Assembly (NCBI GenBank): GCA_964006375.1
Contig: OZ023267.1
Span: forward strand, 82,834,906 to 82,898,905
Reading direction: 5' to 3'
Length of the DNA stretch: 64,000 nucleotides
Origin: Tillus elongatus
Lineage: Eukaryota > Arthropoda > Insecta > Coleoptera > Cleridae
Made by a program: the position numbers and the translations under genes. The notes below the pieces were generated by a model. It saw only the letters and a list, made by a program, of their open reading frames with translations, had not been told where the DNA came from and ran no database searches. Shown one piece after another: positions 1 to 11,725 of this stretch (its first letter is position 1; each line of letters opens with the position of its first letter).

Positions 1-35
1 TAAAAGCCTTAAACGGTAGTATCTGTGTTTCAGTC

Positions 36-752
36 ATGTCGCAAACCTTCACGTTGAAAGATCGAAGTTGTCATCTGTCAACAGACTACGATCCTCCAAT
101 TGAATTGGATCCAGGTGGTAGTTATGCAGTTGCTTTGATAGGTTTTCACACATACAACAACATACCTAACATATATAAAGGTAAAAATAAATTTTATGTA
201 AAAGAAGGAGCTGCTTGGAGAATCATCACGATACCTACTGGTGCATATGAAATAACACATTTGGAAAACTTGCTTCAAAATGAACTTGTTGGTGCTACAG
301 CAACACGTGAACAAAAGCAGCTAGCTTTGATTCTAAGACCTAATCCCAACACCATTAGATGTGAAATAAAGTGTTTCACAAGTATCAGTTTTGAATCTGA
401 TGATTCGATTGGGCGAATGCTGGGATTTTCAAAGCAAGTTCTTCAACCAGGTGTCTTCCATGAATCTGATTTACCTGTTGAAATAGTGGATGTTAAACAG
501 ATTCGTATAGAAACTAATATTGTGTCTGGTTCTTACTATAATGGAAAACCTTCACATACGTTATATGAGTTTGCACCGATGGTCGATCCTGGTTATGCAA
601 TCGATATAGAACCTAAGAATCTAATTTATTTACCAGTAAACAAACGAGAGATTTCAAATATAAGCATCGACATCGTGGATCAAGATTCAGTTCCTGTAAA
701 CTTTCAAGGTGAAGAGGTGTCTGTTCGCTTAGAGCTTAAAAATATTGCCTAG
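36..752 (+). CDS. Polinton minor capsid (penton-like) protein, copy 1
   Basis: Intact 238-residue ORF from ATG to TAG. It is the first gene of a second, partial Polinton copy that continues off the left edge: bases 1-35 match the leader of the equivalent gene in the complete element (17472-18188, minus). By eye the two proteins differ at 15 of 238 positions, about 94% identical. I recognise the family as the small protein that accompanies the capsid gene in arthropod Polinton-like elements, with an N-terminal stretch GGSYAVALIGFHTYNNIPN and an IPTGAYEI segment. A single-jelly-roll vertex protein is inferred from size and neighbours, not proven. It is followed after one base by the small ORF at 754. 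Confidence 0.6.
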   Translation: MSQTFTLKDRSCHLSTDYDPPIELDPGGSYAVALIGFHTYNNIPNIYKGKNKFYVKEGAAWRIITIPTGAYEITHLENLLQNELVGATATREQKQLALILRPNPNTIRCEIKCFTSISFESDDSIGRMLGFSKQVLQPGVFHESDLPVEIVDVKQIRIETNIVSGSYYNGKPSHTLYEFAPMVDPGYAIDIEPKNLIYLPVNKREISNISIDIVDQDSVPVNFQGEEVSVRLELKNIA

Positions 753-753
753 A

Positions 754-915
754 ATGCTTGTCTTTAAAGATATAAAAGCAAGCGAATCTACCAAAACAAA
801 TTTAGTACAATCAGCTCCTTTGAAGCATACACTTCGTTCCGATAATATTGAATTCCTTAAAAGTCTTGGTTATCATGTCATCAAAACTAGAAATATTCAA
901 AGACCCCAAGTTTGA
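754..915 (+). CDS. Conserved 53-codon ORF between the two capsid-like genes, copy 1
   Basis: ATG one base after the minor capsid stop; 53 codons; its last 41 bases overlap the start of the capsid-like gene in another frame. The same ORF, with identical spacing and overlap, exists in the other copy (17309-17470). The two proteins differ at 11 of 53 positions, but the block TLRSDNIEFLKSLGYHV is invariant. Preservation of length, start, stop and this block suggests real coding. Function unknown; a small virion or scaffold protein is a guess from position. Confidence 0.55.
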   Translation: MLVFKDIKASESTKTNLVQSAPLKHTLRSDNIEFLKSLGYHVIKTRNIQRPQV

Positions 916-2080
916 CGACTCCATTGATCGAGAAGAACTTAGGTCTTACTATTCATCAACTAAATCGTTTGGTAACAGCGATGAAGTTGTAATAAACATC
1001 AATCAGCAAGATGCATTCGTATGTCTAGCAGAGTCAGCTCTAATAATCGAAGGTGCTCTGGAACCTCTAGCAGTACAAAATGCTACTGGTGTCTGCCACA
1101 TGTCAAATAACGGAGGAGTAGCTCTGTTTGAATCAATGATCTATGAATTAAATAACAAGGAAGTGGAGCGAGTACGAGATCCATACACCACAACAAACAT
1201 CAAAACTCTGCTTTCGTTTAGTAAGAATGAAGCAAAATCTCTTAGCAATGCTGGGTTAAATGTATCATCAGATCACATCACCTTAAACGATAACAAGTTT
1301 CACTTGCTCCTACCTCTTTGGTTCCTCTTCAGTTTCTTTCATCACTTTAAAGGAGTTCTCTGTGGCAAACATACTTTCCGATTTACAAGAGCTCGAAATG
1401 ATTCCAACTGCTATTACAGCACAGGTACAGCAAGATCTAAGATAACTGTAACCAACATGTTTTTAAAAGCAAAACATGTATTTCCAAACGATCAAATGAA
1501 GCTGGAACTGATGGATAAAATAGCAAAAGACACATCTATATTTCTCGCATATCGGAAATGGGATATATATGAGCTACCATCACTCAGAGATATAAACAGA
1601 GATGTGTGGGCTGTTAAAACTGCAACCAACTTGGAAAGACCTAGATATGTGATTATAGCGTTTCAAACAGATCGGAAAGATAACATAAGCAAAAAAGGTG
1701 ACTTCTTCGATAACATCGGTATGGTAGATCTACGAGTGTTCCTAAATTCAGAATGCTACCCTTATGAAGCTATGAATATGGATTTCGAAAGATCAAAATA
1801 TGTTGAAGCCTACCAGATGTATACAGATTTTCAAAAAAGTTTTTACTATAAAAACATGTCGGAGCCTCTTTTAAATTATGATGAGTTTAAAGATCGAGCT
1901 CTATTTGTAATCGATTGCCAACACCAGAATGAATCAATCAAGTCTTCAACAGTCGACATCAAAGTGGAGTTTATGAGTAAAGACAATTTTGCTCCGAGAA
2001 CTAGGGCCTACTGTTTAATTATTCATGATTGTGTATTTGAATATAAACCTCTAACTGGTATTGTAAGAGCCATTATGTAA
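875..2080 (+). CDS. Polinton major-capsid-like protein, copy 1, intact
   Basis: 401-codon ORF. I take ATG at 875 (MSSKLEIFKDP) rather than a TTG at 848, because the other copy also has ATG here. The family is common in arthropod Polinton-like elements, and I infer a double-jelly-roll major capsid protein from length, partnership with the minor capsid gene and position. No catalytic motif is expected or seen. The equivalent gene in the complete element (16156-17349) has two frameshifts and a stop, so this copy is the better reference. An AATAAA signal follows at about 2109. Similarity to the other copy ends near 2146. A structural fold search would settle the capsid call. Confidence 0.55.
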   Translation: MSSKLEIFKDPKFDDSIDREELRSYYSSTKSFGNSDEVVININQQDAFVCLAESALIIEGALEPLAVQNATGVCHMSNNGGVALFESMIYELNNKEVERVRDPYTTTNIKTLLSFSKNEAKSLSNAGLNVSSDHITLNDNKFHLLLPLWFLFSFFHHFKGVLCGKHTFRFTRARNDSNCYYSTGTARSKITVTNMFLKAKHVFPNDQMKLELMDKIAKDTSIFLAYRKWDIYELPSLRDINRDVWAVKTATNLERPRYVIIAFQTDRKDNISKKGDFFDNIGMVDLRVFLNSECYPYEAMNMDFERSKYVEAYQMYTDFQKSFYYKNMSEPLLNYDEFKDRALFVIDCQHQNESIKSSTVDIKVEFMSKDNFAPRTRAYCLIIHDCVFEYKPLTGIVRAIM

Positions 2081-2146
2081 TATTTTGTATGTAAATCTTA
2101 TTACTCCTAATAAATTAATTGTATTCCAATCGAGTGTTTTATTTCT

Positions 2147-2980
2147 AACCTTAAACCGTTGTCTAAGAAACAAATTTGGTGGGTTTACGATATAAAAAAC
2201 ATGTATTTCAATTTTCTAATAAAATAATTTACACCAAATAACTTATATAAAAATTCGCTACCGCTTCTCTATTTAAACTAAAGCCGTCATATGATCTGGG
2301 AAGCGAAATAAAACGTTATGATTTTAGTGCAAACGCATTTGTACATCAGCTGATTACCCGTTATCGCAAGTCTTTCCGGTTTAGGTGAATAGCCCGCTAA
2401 TAACAGTTTAAATCGTCAGTCGGGCGCGGTCATGACAATTATGTGTTTAATAAGTTTTGAATCTTACCGAAAATGCATCAGATGTTTAAGTGTATTACTG
2501 TTTGTTTACATTTAAATAAAACAGGGTTATTTTTTAATAGCTGGAGAGGTTATATGTCTTACATAACGCATTGCCTTTTTGTAAATATGTTTACAGGTGT
2601 TATCAATATGGAACTAGTTATTTTGTGTAAAGCGTGAACTTTGGTGTTGGTGACTTTGTATCAAAATGTGTTTAGTTTTTTGTGAAAAATCAGAACTAAA
2701 ACGTTTTACGAAAATAAGCTAAGTCTGGAGACAATGACTAAGTCTGGTGAGTTGGTCTACCAATTTTTACATAAATAAGCTGAACGCAGCAAGTGTGTTA
2801 TGATAGCGAATTTTCATATACTTCTCAGGTTTGATAAGTGGTTTATATTTTATTGATAATAATTAACTTCTTATTACGCATGTTATTTTAACTGGTGACT
2901 CCTCGTTTGCTTAATACAGGTTAGTTGGCTTTTGAATACGTCATCTCAGGTTAGTTCGCTACTTGTTCGGGTTAAATACG
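2147..2980. other. No gene seen
   Basis: AT-rich sequence with no open frame worth reporting. At 2780-2825 it contains a diverged end of the GCAGCAAGTGCG repeat family that recurs at 13975, 38790 and 43440. Confidence 0.5.
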
Positions 2981-3016
2981 AAGTCAGGTGGTGGAGATAT
3001 TCGGGTCTAGTCAGTG

Positions 3017-3105
3017 GCTCCACCACCTTGTGTTCGGGTTAGCTCGGAGGTTGTCGGGTCCACCACCTTGTGCTCGGGTTAGGTCGGGGGTCGTCGGGTC
3101 TGGTC
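3017..3105. repeat. GC-rich tandem repeat, about 2 copies of 42 bp
   Basis: Two adjacent imperfect units starting CCACCACCTTGTG and ending GTCGGGTC, followed by a CACCACC/GGTGGTG palindrome. The open frames across it come from its composition and I do not call them genes. Confidence 0.5.
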
Positions 3106-3174
3106 AGTTCCACCACCACCGGTGGTGTGTGGTGTGTGGTGGAGTTAGAACCGCTCTTCTATACCTACTGTTGT

Positions 3175-3786
3175 CTATCGCATTCCGAGGAGCCTGAAGA
3201 GCAAGATGAAGGTGGTCCATATGCACAGACTTACGCCATACCAAGAAATGTCAGCATTCGACCGGGACGATCGAATATAAGAGGGGGGGCAGCGTCACAA
3301 TTGTCTATGGGAATTAAGTTTATGGACTTGGTAACTTCTATGGTCAGTTGTAGTATGTTGGTAACAGCGAACACTCTAGAATGATATTTCTAGAAGGGAC
3401 CAGAAGTGACAGGTGTAGAAAAGTGTAGAAGGTCTAGAATCTCTATGGAGAGTATAAATAGACGAACGGTACATAGATTGAGTTAGTTCAGTATTGAGTT
3501 AGTGCGATGTAAAATAAGTAATCATAGAGTATTAAGCGAGTCAGCAGTAAGTGTTGGTGTAAAGAAGCGATCATAAAAGGCGGATAGTGAAATATAGTTC
3601 TATGGACATTTAATAATAGAGATAAATATTTTAGTTGATACTGATGTTGGAAAATAGTTGGTTAAAATAAATTAGTAGTTTGAAAAGCTGTGTTTTCTTA
3701 GATAAGTATTTTAAGTGTTCAATTATTTTGTAAATGTCTTTAGAATGTATATTTTGTAATAAATGATAAAGTTTAATCTATCAACA
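3175..3786 (+). mobile_element. 3' end of an LTR retrotransposon with LTR
   Basis: The segment 3356-3786 begins TGTTGGTA and ends TATCAACA, an inverted terminal pair typical of an LTR. Inside are a TATA box (GAGTATAAATAG near 3450) and an AATAAA near 3758. Upstream at about 3282 is a purine run with GGGGGGG resembling a polypurine tract, preceded by a short acidic and basic coding-like stretch (3180-3290) that could be the end of pol. No primer-binding site follows, so I read it as a 3' LTR or a solo LTR with remnant. The exact LTR start is uncertain. Confidence 0.45.
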
Positions 3787-5900
3787 GTGTCTTGAAAAGA
3801 ATAAATATTTACCTGTTTTTTATTTACCAAGGCTACCTTTGAGTATCTCTAACGTTAAGAAATTTTAAAACTTTAAAAGAAACATTTATTTTATATTATT
3901 AATTATGAATGAAAATTGACCGCAAAATTAATTTCTTTTCAATTATTAGCGTTATTTGGATCCTTTCTATATTATTAATGTAATCTGACAGTTTGAAAAA
4001 ATATTACAGGGTTACTTATTACTCTATTTTAAATGCAATGTTTTATCTGAACCTGCTTTGTTTTGACATTCGTTATATTAATTTATGATTTTCGTTGCCA
4101 TGGGAGCCGCGCTTTTCTACGTTTTTGTAACTATGGTGATGAAAATCTGAAAATGGAAGATATGAATTTTAAAGCTTACGTGAATTTGCCACGTGGTGCG
4201 CTCTATTGGTGTTCTTTCGTTCTTATTTAAACTCGGTTTTCAGCGATATATTGGCAGAAGTTGTTCACAATATGATATTTCAACTCCAATTTGACAGTGT
4301 ATTATAATATGAAGATTATTTTCTATTATTGACTCCAAACAGACTGTTAATTTATATTATTTGATGTTGTACCTGGTTTCCAAACTGTGGCGTCTATTGG
4401 GATTTTCCACTATTTGGTATTTTCTTGTTTCACGTACTAATATAGCCTTGCTTGAAGTTTTTCAACAGTTAAATCTTGGTAAATATAATGCTTTTATATA
4501 CTCTTTAACTTTATTAGGTGTGTTTTTAAAAATTTTTCGACGTTTTTACTAATCTGCACGCTGCTACCTTACTGCTTGCTTTAGGTTTTTGATAACAGTC
4601 CCGTTCTTAATCCATCCGGATATTCTCCTTTGTTTTTGTTATCACCAATCAAATTTGACAATTAGTGTTTGAAATGTGCTTTAACCAATTGATGTCTTTA
4701 TTTTCAGATGTCTTAATCACATGGCATATTTCACAAAATGAGTAAAAAAACTACTTCCTCTTAATCATATTAATTAAATAACTGGATTAAACTCAGGTTA
4801 GTCAAATATCTTGTATATTCAAATTTCTTAACCTATACAATTTTATCCAAATGTCAAACCTATTTAGCATTATCATTAACAAATTATTTCCTTAACTACT
4901 AATTCACTGTTTCCTACTTAGTTTCCTCATTCTTCGCTACATTAACACATTTTCTCAACTTAGAACTAACAAATCACTTGAAGTTTATGAATTTGTAACT
5001 TGTCGAACACAATTTTTTCTTGTTTCACGAACTTGATTTAGAATTGTTTACAATGTTTTTCTCTTAGGGATTATTTCACTTCACTTTGTATTTATGCAGT
5101 CCATCATCCTAGCTATTTTAATTGTCCGTTATAGGTGTAATACAAAATTTTTACGACTTAACAGCTAACTTTAATCATCTCATCATTCCCTTCACTAGCA
5201 AATACATATAGTTAATTATTTACTTTTCAGGTTCTGCTGGATAATTGACTGTAATTTACCCCTGACTCTGAATGTAGCTGTGATAACATAAATTATACAT
5301 TTCAGGTATTTACTTTGTTTTTATTTATCAGTGGTTAGATATAAGTAAACAATAAGTTTCCCCAATAACGAATTTTAAGTCTGTAATCTAGCTTTCAGAA
5401 TTTAAATTCTTTATTGCTGATTCTTAATTACATGAAGTGTTTATTTTCAGACTTTCCTGTTATTCAAATTTAAGATGTATTTGTCATTTACTGTACGAAA
5501 TGATCAACCCTGTCTTCAGGTACCTGCTGTTCAAGATACCTGCTATTCAAAATATCTGCTATTTAAGATACCTGCCCTACAATGCCTAAATTTACCCTTA
5601 TCTACGAAGTTCCTGTATAGTGTGTTAGTGTTTTAGTGCTTTTAAAAATGTCAGTGTCATGATACGTGCTTCAATATTCTTCTGGGATCGACATCTACAA
5701 TTATATTCCTTTTTTAATATATACCTTTTTTATAGTCATGTTTGCTGAAGCAACATTAGATTTAACTTTAAATGCATGATTTGCATAGCAAATTGCGATC
5801 AACGTTGAAATAAAATGTTGTTAAATTGACTTATAAGTCAATGTTTATATACATAGTTTACCCCACTGTATAGTGATCCTATTATCCTGCTCTCAATTGT
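3787..5900. other. No gene seen
   Basis: AT-rich sequence with only short open frames; no protein motif, RNA gene or clear repeat recognised. Confidence 0.5.
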
Positions 5901-7379
5901 CTCATTTTATATCAGGTTATATTATCGTTTCTTTGCCTTTTCTCTCAACCCCGACTTCAACTTCACTGTGTTTGTGTCTTTATAGCTCTTGTCTGTTTGT
6001 CCGTTAAGTATGTATGTATGCAACCAACATTACAATGGCTTTCAACAGAGTTATTTAATTTTATACCCCCCTATGTAACCAACCTTACAATGTTTTTCTT
6101 CTCTTTCGTTCAACGGAATTATTTCTGTATATATATCCACCTTGTTTTTGTTTAGTTTCATTAAAGCTCCATCCTGCTTCCGATTTTAAATCATTCTTTT
6201 CTTGCCATAACTTGTTCCTTATTTATTAATCCCAGTATTTTTCTGATCCATTATTTCTTTCATTATATGTGTAACCTATTTATATATCACGGTTTTATGT
6301 TTGATATGGCTTTTTCTTTAAATCTCGTCATCGATTTTTCTATTATTTCGCAACTACGTCATCTTTCCAACTTTTTATCATTCAATTTGCAACTACTCCA
6401 TTTCCGTTCCTTATTTATTTGTACATGGCCTCCATCTTTCTTAAAACTTTTCACTACTTCCTCTACTTATTCTTCAATATCATTTTTAACTTCATTATTC
6501 ATATTTCAATACTCAACAATTCTCCATAATTCATTGTATACTTCATCTTTATTACCTACCATAGGCTTCAATACTATATACTTGTTTAGCTACTCCATCT
6601 GTTACTTCTTTCTCCGAACCCTTTTCACCATATACTATTCCATATTTATATTTATAATTCTCTAATTATTGCTCAATCTTACTTCTGCTTCTCCTGTTTC
6701 GTTTGCTTTTGGCGTTTTTCCTATGATCGTTGCCTTTATTCCATACCCTTTTCTATACCTTAAATCTCGATTTTTATACACTTATGTTTGTGTTTTGACC
6801 CCAGCCCTTTCTTGATCTGGTTCATACTGTTTTTAATTAGCTATTACTATTCCTTGATCTTGTCCATCTGTTTTGTCTCCGGCCATGATTGTTTTCAAAA
6901 TTAAATTGCCTCCTTTCAAAGTCGTTTAATTTAATTTAAAACTCTTTCCATCCTTTTCTTTTGATTCTAAGACTTTATTTAAAGTCCCAGGATCAATTTA
7001 GTTATCATTGTTTTATTAAAATTTCAGCGAATTTAGGTTTTCTCTGGTTGTAGTGGTATATATCTCCTACTTCTTTGCTATATTTGATCATATTATTTAT
7101 TTTACGTACGCTTCTTTCAAAAAAAATTTTAGGATTATTTTTCCATACTGGATTATTATTATGTTTTAATTTGGAATTTTGATGATTATTTTTACTTAGA
7201 AATGATTTTTAGTTCAGTTTTAAGATTTGCCTAGGTCTATTTTTGTTTTAATTTGGAATTATGATTGTTCTTTTTCCGAAATAGTTTTGGTTCAGTTTAT
7301 AGACTTGATCTAGGTCTACTTTGTTTTAATTTGGGATTTTGTCGGTTTAGTTGCATACGTCTTGCCCGTCGTGTGATTT
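5901..7379 (-). pseudogene. Possible decayed coding remnant, minus strand
   Basis: On the minus strand this pyrimidine-rich stretch reads as purine-rich, Asn/Lys/Glu-rich protein-like fragments separated by stops, for example near 6450-6560 and 7020-7120. The same style continues on the other side of the inserted LINE (8886-9164). It may be one old retrotransposon gag-like region split by the LINE. No diagnostic motif is present, so the identity is open. Confidence 0.2.
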
Positions 7380-8695
7380 TTATTTTTTTTAATTTTTTTT
7401 AATTTCAACAACACACCACGAGGGCTTACAGCCTAAATACTATCGTACCGTGGGTGTTGACAAGGAGGAAAGAGGCAGCTTGTTAATTCTGGACTTGAAG
7501 GTTCGGAGGAGATGGAAAAACATGTGCCGGCAAGGAATTCCACAACTTGGAAGTCCTCGGGACAAAAGAGCGGGCATAACAAGATGTTCTAAGTCTGGTG
7601 ACCTGGACAATAAAAGGGTGCATTCGCTCTGTTCCCCTGGTAGATCTGTTGGGGGCAGCAGGTGGGGGAACTATGGAGGAAAGCTCCTCTGAGCAGTGCC
7701 CGTGCAGATATCTATAAAAGAGAGAGATGTCACCAACGGCACGTCGGTGGGCAAGGGATGGCATCCTTTGGGTGAGGGTAGGGTCACCGATGAGACGTAT
7801 AGCTCTCTTTTGAATGGAGTCCAGGATAGCGATTGTAGAAGCGGCAGCGGCACCCCAGATGTGGGAGCAGTATTCGAGGTTTGGCCTTATTTGTGAAGTA
7901 TATAAGGTATAGAGATTAGCTGGTGAAAAGTATTTGCGAGCCCGGAAGAGGAAACCTAATTTCTTAGCAGCCGCTTCTGCAATTGATGTGACATCTTGGT
8001 GCCAATTAAGATTTCTATCCACCGAAATGCCAACAAGAGAAAATGACTCATTACTTTGAATAACTTGGTTGTTCATTGTGATGGGTCTAGGGCTGGTGTA
8101 TCTCTTGTGAGAAAGAACGCAATACTCAGTTTTGGTGTGGTTGAATTGTACAAGATTTCTACTTCCCCATTCTAATATTTTTTTGGAGATCCACGGAGAC
8201 AGAACACTCCATGAGTCTGCGATCCTCATCTAATTGGGCTAAAGAGACAGGCTTAGAATATTGTATATTTGAATGGAGGGTGCTGTCGTCCGCGTAGCTG
8301 TGAACTGGGTAGGATGTGCTAGAGAGGAGGTCATTGATGTGGAGAAGAAACAAAGTAGGGGCTAAAGCTGAACCTTGAGGAACTCCTGCATTAATCGGAT
8401 ACAGTTTAGAGGAATGGCCATCCACAACAACAGATATGCTCCTGTTGGGGAGGAAGTTTGCTGTCCACATACATAGTTTTGGTGGTAGGCCATAGGCCGG
8501 AAGTTTATTAAGCAGCGCTGCGTGCCAGACCTGGTCGAATGCTTTGGATATGTCTAGAGCAACAATGTGGGATTCACATTTTCATTGTTCCATAGACTTG
8601 TTCCAAGAATGGGTGACAAAGGAAAGGAGGTCGGCAGTCAATCTGCGCTGACGGAATCCATACTGCCTGTCGTGGATTAGACTGTGTGTGCTGCT
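7380..8695 (-). mobile_element. 5'-truncated Jockey-like LINE
   Basis: Minus-strand LINE fragment with its A-rich tail at 7380-7403. It encodes the last part of the reverse transcriptase in two pieces (8470-8159 and 8229-7483): motif A region LDISKAFDQVWH, motif B AGVPQGSALAPTLF, motif C HSYADDSTLH, then the thumb and C-terminal region. It is closely related to the plus-strand copy at 33437-35635, which reads through the same segments. A frameshift near 8200 separates the pieces and a stop lies near 8580. The 5' break is near 8695, inside the RT domain. Confidence 0.85.
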
Positions 8696-8885
8696 GGTTT
8701 ATTGATTTTTTCGCTCTAGTGGATGCATAATTGACCTGTCTTGGCTTCGTATACCGTTGACATAATCATCCATCCTTATTTTACCTTCTCATTGTCTGCG
8801 TCTTTTTATCGTCGTTGACTTTTATTTTCATATTATTCATTGCCATTTGTCTCGTACGATAATCCATTTTTCTTCCTTCGTCACC

Positions 8886-9164
8886 TCAATATACGTTATT
8901 TTGCCTTTTCCGTTGCGCATTGTATTCATCAGATTCTTCCCCTCGTAGGGCATCATATTCTATATTAAAATTGTCGTTGTAATTATCCCCGTTCCTGTTG
9001 TATTTATACCTGTTCCTGCCACCCTTATCATACTTGTTTTCATGTTGATATATATCATCTCCCCAGTAGTTTTCTTGTCGGTTTCCTGGTCTACTCGTAG
9101 TTCTCGGCACCCTTTGCAAGTAATTTGTTAACGGTTCGAGTGTTCGTATGTTTTTATTCCCCAT
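8886..9164 (-). CDS. 92-codon Asn/Arg/Tyr-rich ORF, unknown
   Basis: Open frame of 92 residues, very hydrophilic and rich in Asn, Tyr, Arg and Asp, without Cys or hydrophobic segments. It resembles a disordered nucleic-acid-binding tail, such as a gag C-terminus, but has no zinc knuckle. It lies just beyond the truncated LINE and may be part of the same decayed element as 5901-7379. Could be spurious. Confidence 0.2.
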   Translation of the reverse strand: MGNKNIRTLEPLTNYLQRVPRTTSRPGNRQENYWGDDIYQHENKYDKGGRNRYKYNRNGDNYNDNFNIEYDALRGEESDEYNAQRKRQNNVY

Positions 9165-9215
9165 TCTATCTTCTTTGCTCGTAAACCATATTAAAGCATA
9201 TCCTGTTAAGTTTTG

Positions 9216-10975
<1,760 letters not shown>

Positions 10976-10978
10976 AAC

Positions 10979-11325
10979 CCCCAAGAAAGTTAAGGGACCA
11001 AGAATGAATAGGGGTGCTGGGCGGGGACGAAATATGAGCACAAAATGCTAGAAAAATATTTAGTCGGACTTTGAAAAGATGCGTTTTTCATATTTTGCAG
11101 CAATACCTCCTTTAAGCCCCGTCTATCCCGCATCGCACCCATATTCGCTCAGGTTCAGTAACTTTCTTGGGGGTTGGTCCCAAGAATTTTTTCTTATGCT
11201 TTATGCTTTGCAGGCAGTTGTGTGCATGCACAAGGGGACGAGAACCCCCGGGTTTTTAGGTAAGAGGGCAGAACCCCTCTTCGACCTGGGGGTTCTTCTT
11301 CCCTTTTTGCATGCATACAATCACA
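10979..11325. repeat. Inverted-repeat (hairpin) segments
   Basis: Two nested foldbacks: CCCCCAAGAAAGTTA (about 10979) pairs with TAACTTTCTTGGGGG (about 11159), and a roughly 35-bp arm around TGTGCATGCACAAGGGG (11218-11253) pairs with 11286-11325 around CCCTTTTTGCATGCATAC. Probably remnants of a small inverted-repeat transposon. The open frame across 11079-11387 is not supported. Confidence 0.5.
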
Positions 11326-11574
11326 CTCAATGCATGAAACACAGGAATTGTTTTTTATGTTCAGCTTTTTTGTGTATTTTTTGTTGAGTATATTTCCTGT
11401 TTATCAATTTCTTTGTTTGAGTGTTGTGTCCAAATTACAGTATAAATAGTTATGAAAGAGATAACGTTTTTGCTTGCCTTTCTTTACCTTATTTTTTACA
11501 GTTTCTAAGTAACCAAAATAATGGTTTATAACTTTGAATATAAGGCTAATTCACTATAAAATATTATTCTTATA

Positions 11575-11620
11575 AAAATTCACTACCATAACGCACTTTC
11601 TGCATCCCGAACATTTTTTG
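11575..11620 (-). repeat. End of the GCAGCAAGTGCG repeat family
   Basis: Reads AAAATTCACTACCATAACGC and on through CTGCATCCCG, the reverse complement of the ends at 13973 and 38786. It lies about 100 bp outside the mariner-like element's left end; the matching end at 13973 lies on the other side. Confidence 0.6.
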
Positions 11621-11725
11621 GAATTGTTTTGCAACTCTTTCGGAAAAAATACAACAATTGTATTTGCAATTATTGCAAAAGATCGGTTTAAATATTAATT
11701 TCCGGGCGCCTTTATGGTGCATATA

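Larger units (their letters stand above)
1..2146 (+). mobile_element. Partial Polinton/Maverick copy 1, truncated both sides
   Basis: Left end lies outside the window. Holds minor capsid, small ORF and capsid-like genes in the same order as the complete element at 15470-26935, in opposite orientation. Similarity to that element runs a short way past the capsid stop (shared TAATAAATTAATTGT and TGTTTTATTT) and then is lost, so no terminal inverted repeat is present here. Confidence 0.75.

Noticed and set aside
78..314. Antisense ORFs over the capsid genes (also 17029-17259, 17716-17949, 17904-18146, 18624-19196).
   Set aside because: Shadows of conserved genes on the opposite strand, without motifs of their own.
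2988..3384. GC-rich open frames at 2988-3197 and 3070-3384.
   Set aside because: Their first parts cross a tandem repeat; only the part after about 3180 might be a pol remnant, and it is described with the LTR.
6267..6665. 132-codon Ser/Phe-rich plus-strand frame.
   Set aside because: Pyrimidine-rich low-complexity; the opposite strand looks more protein-like.
11079..11387. 102-codon open frame.
   Set aside because: Lies across inverted-repeat hairpins; composition and length fit chance.
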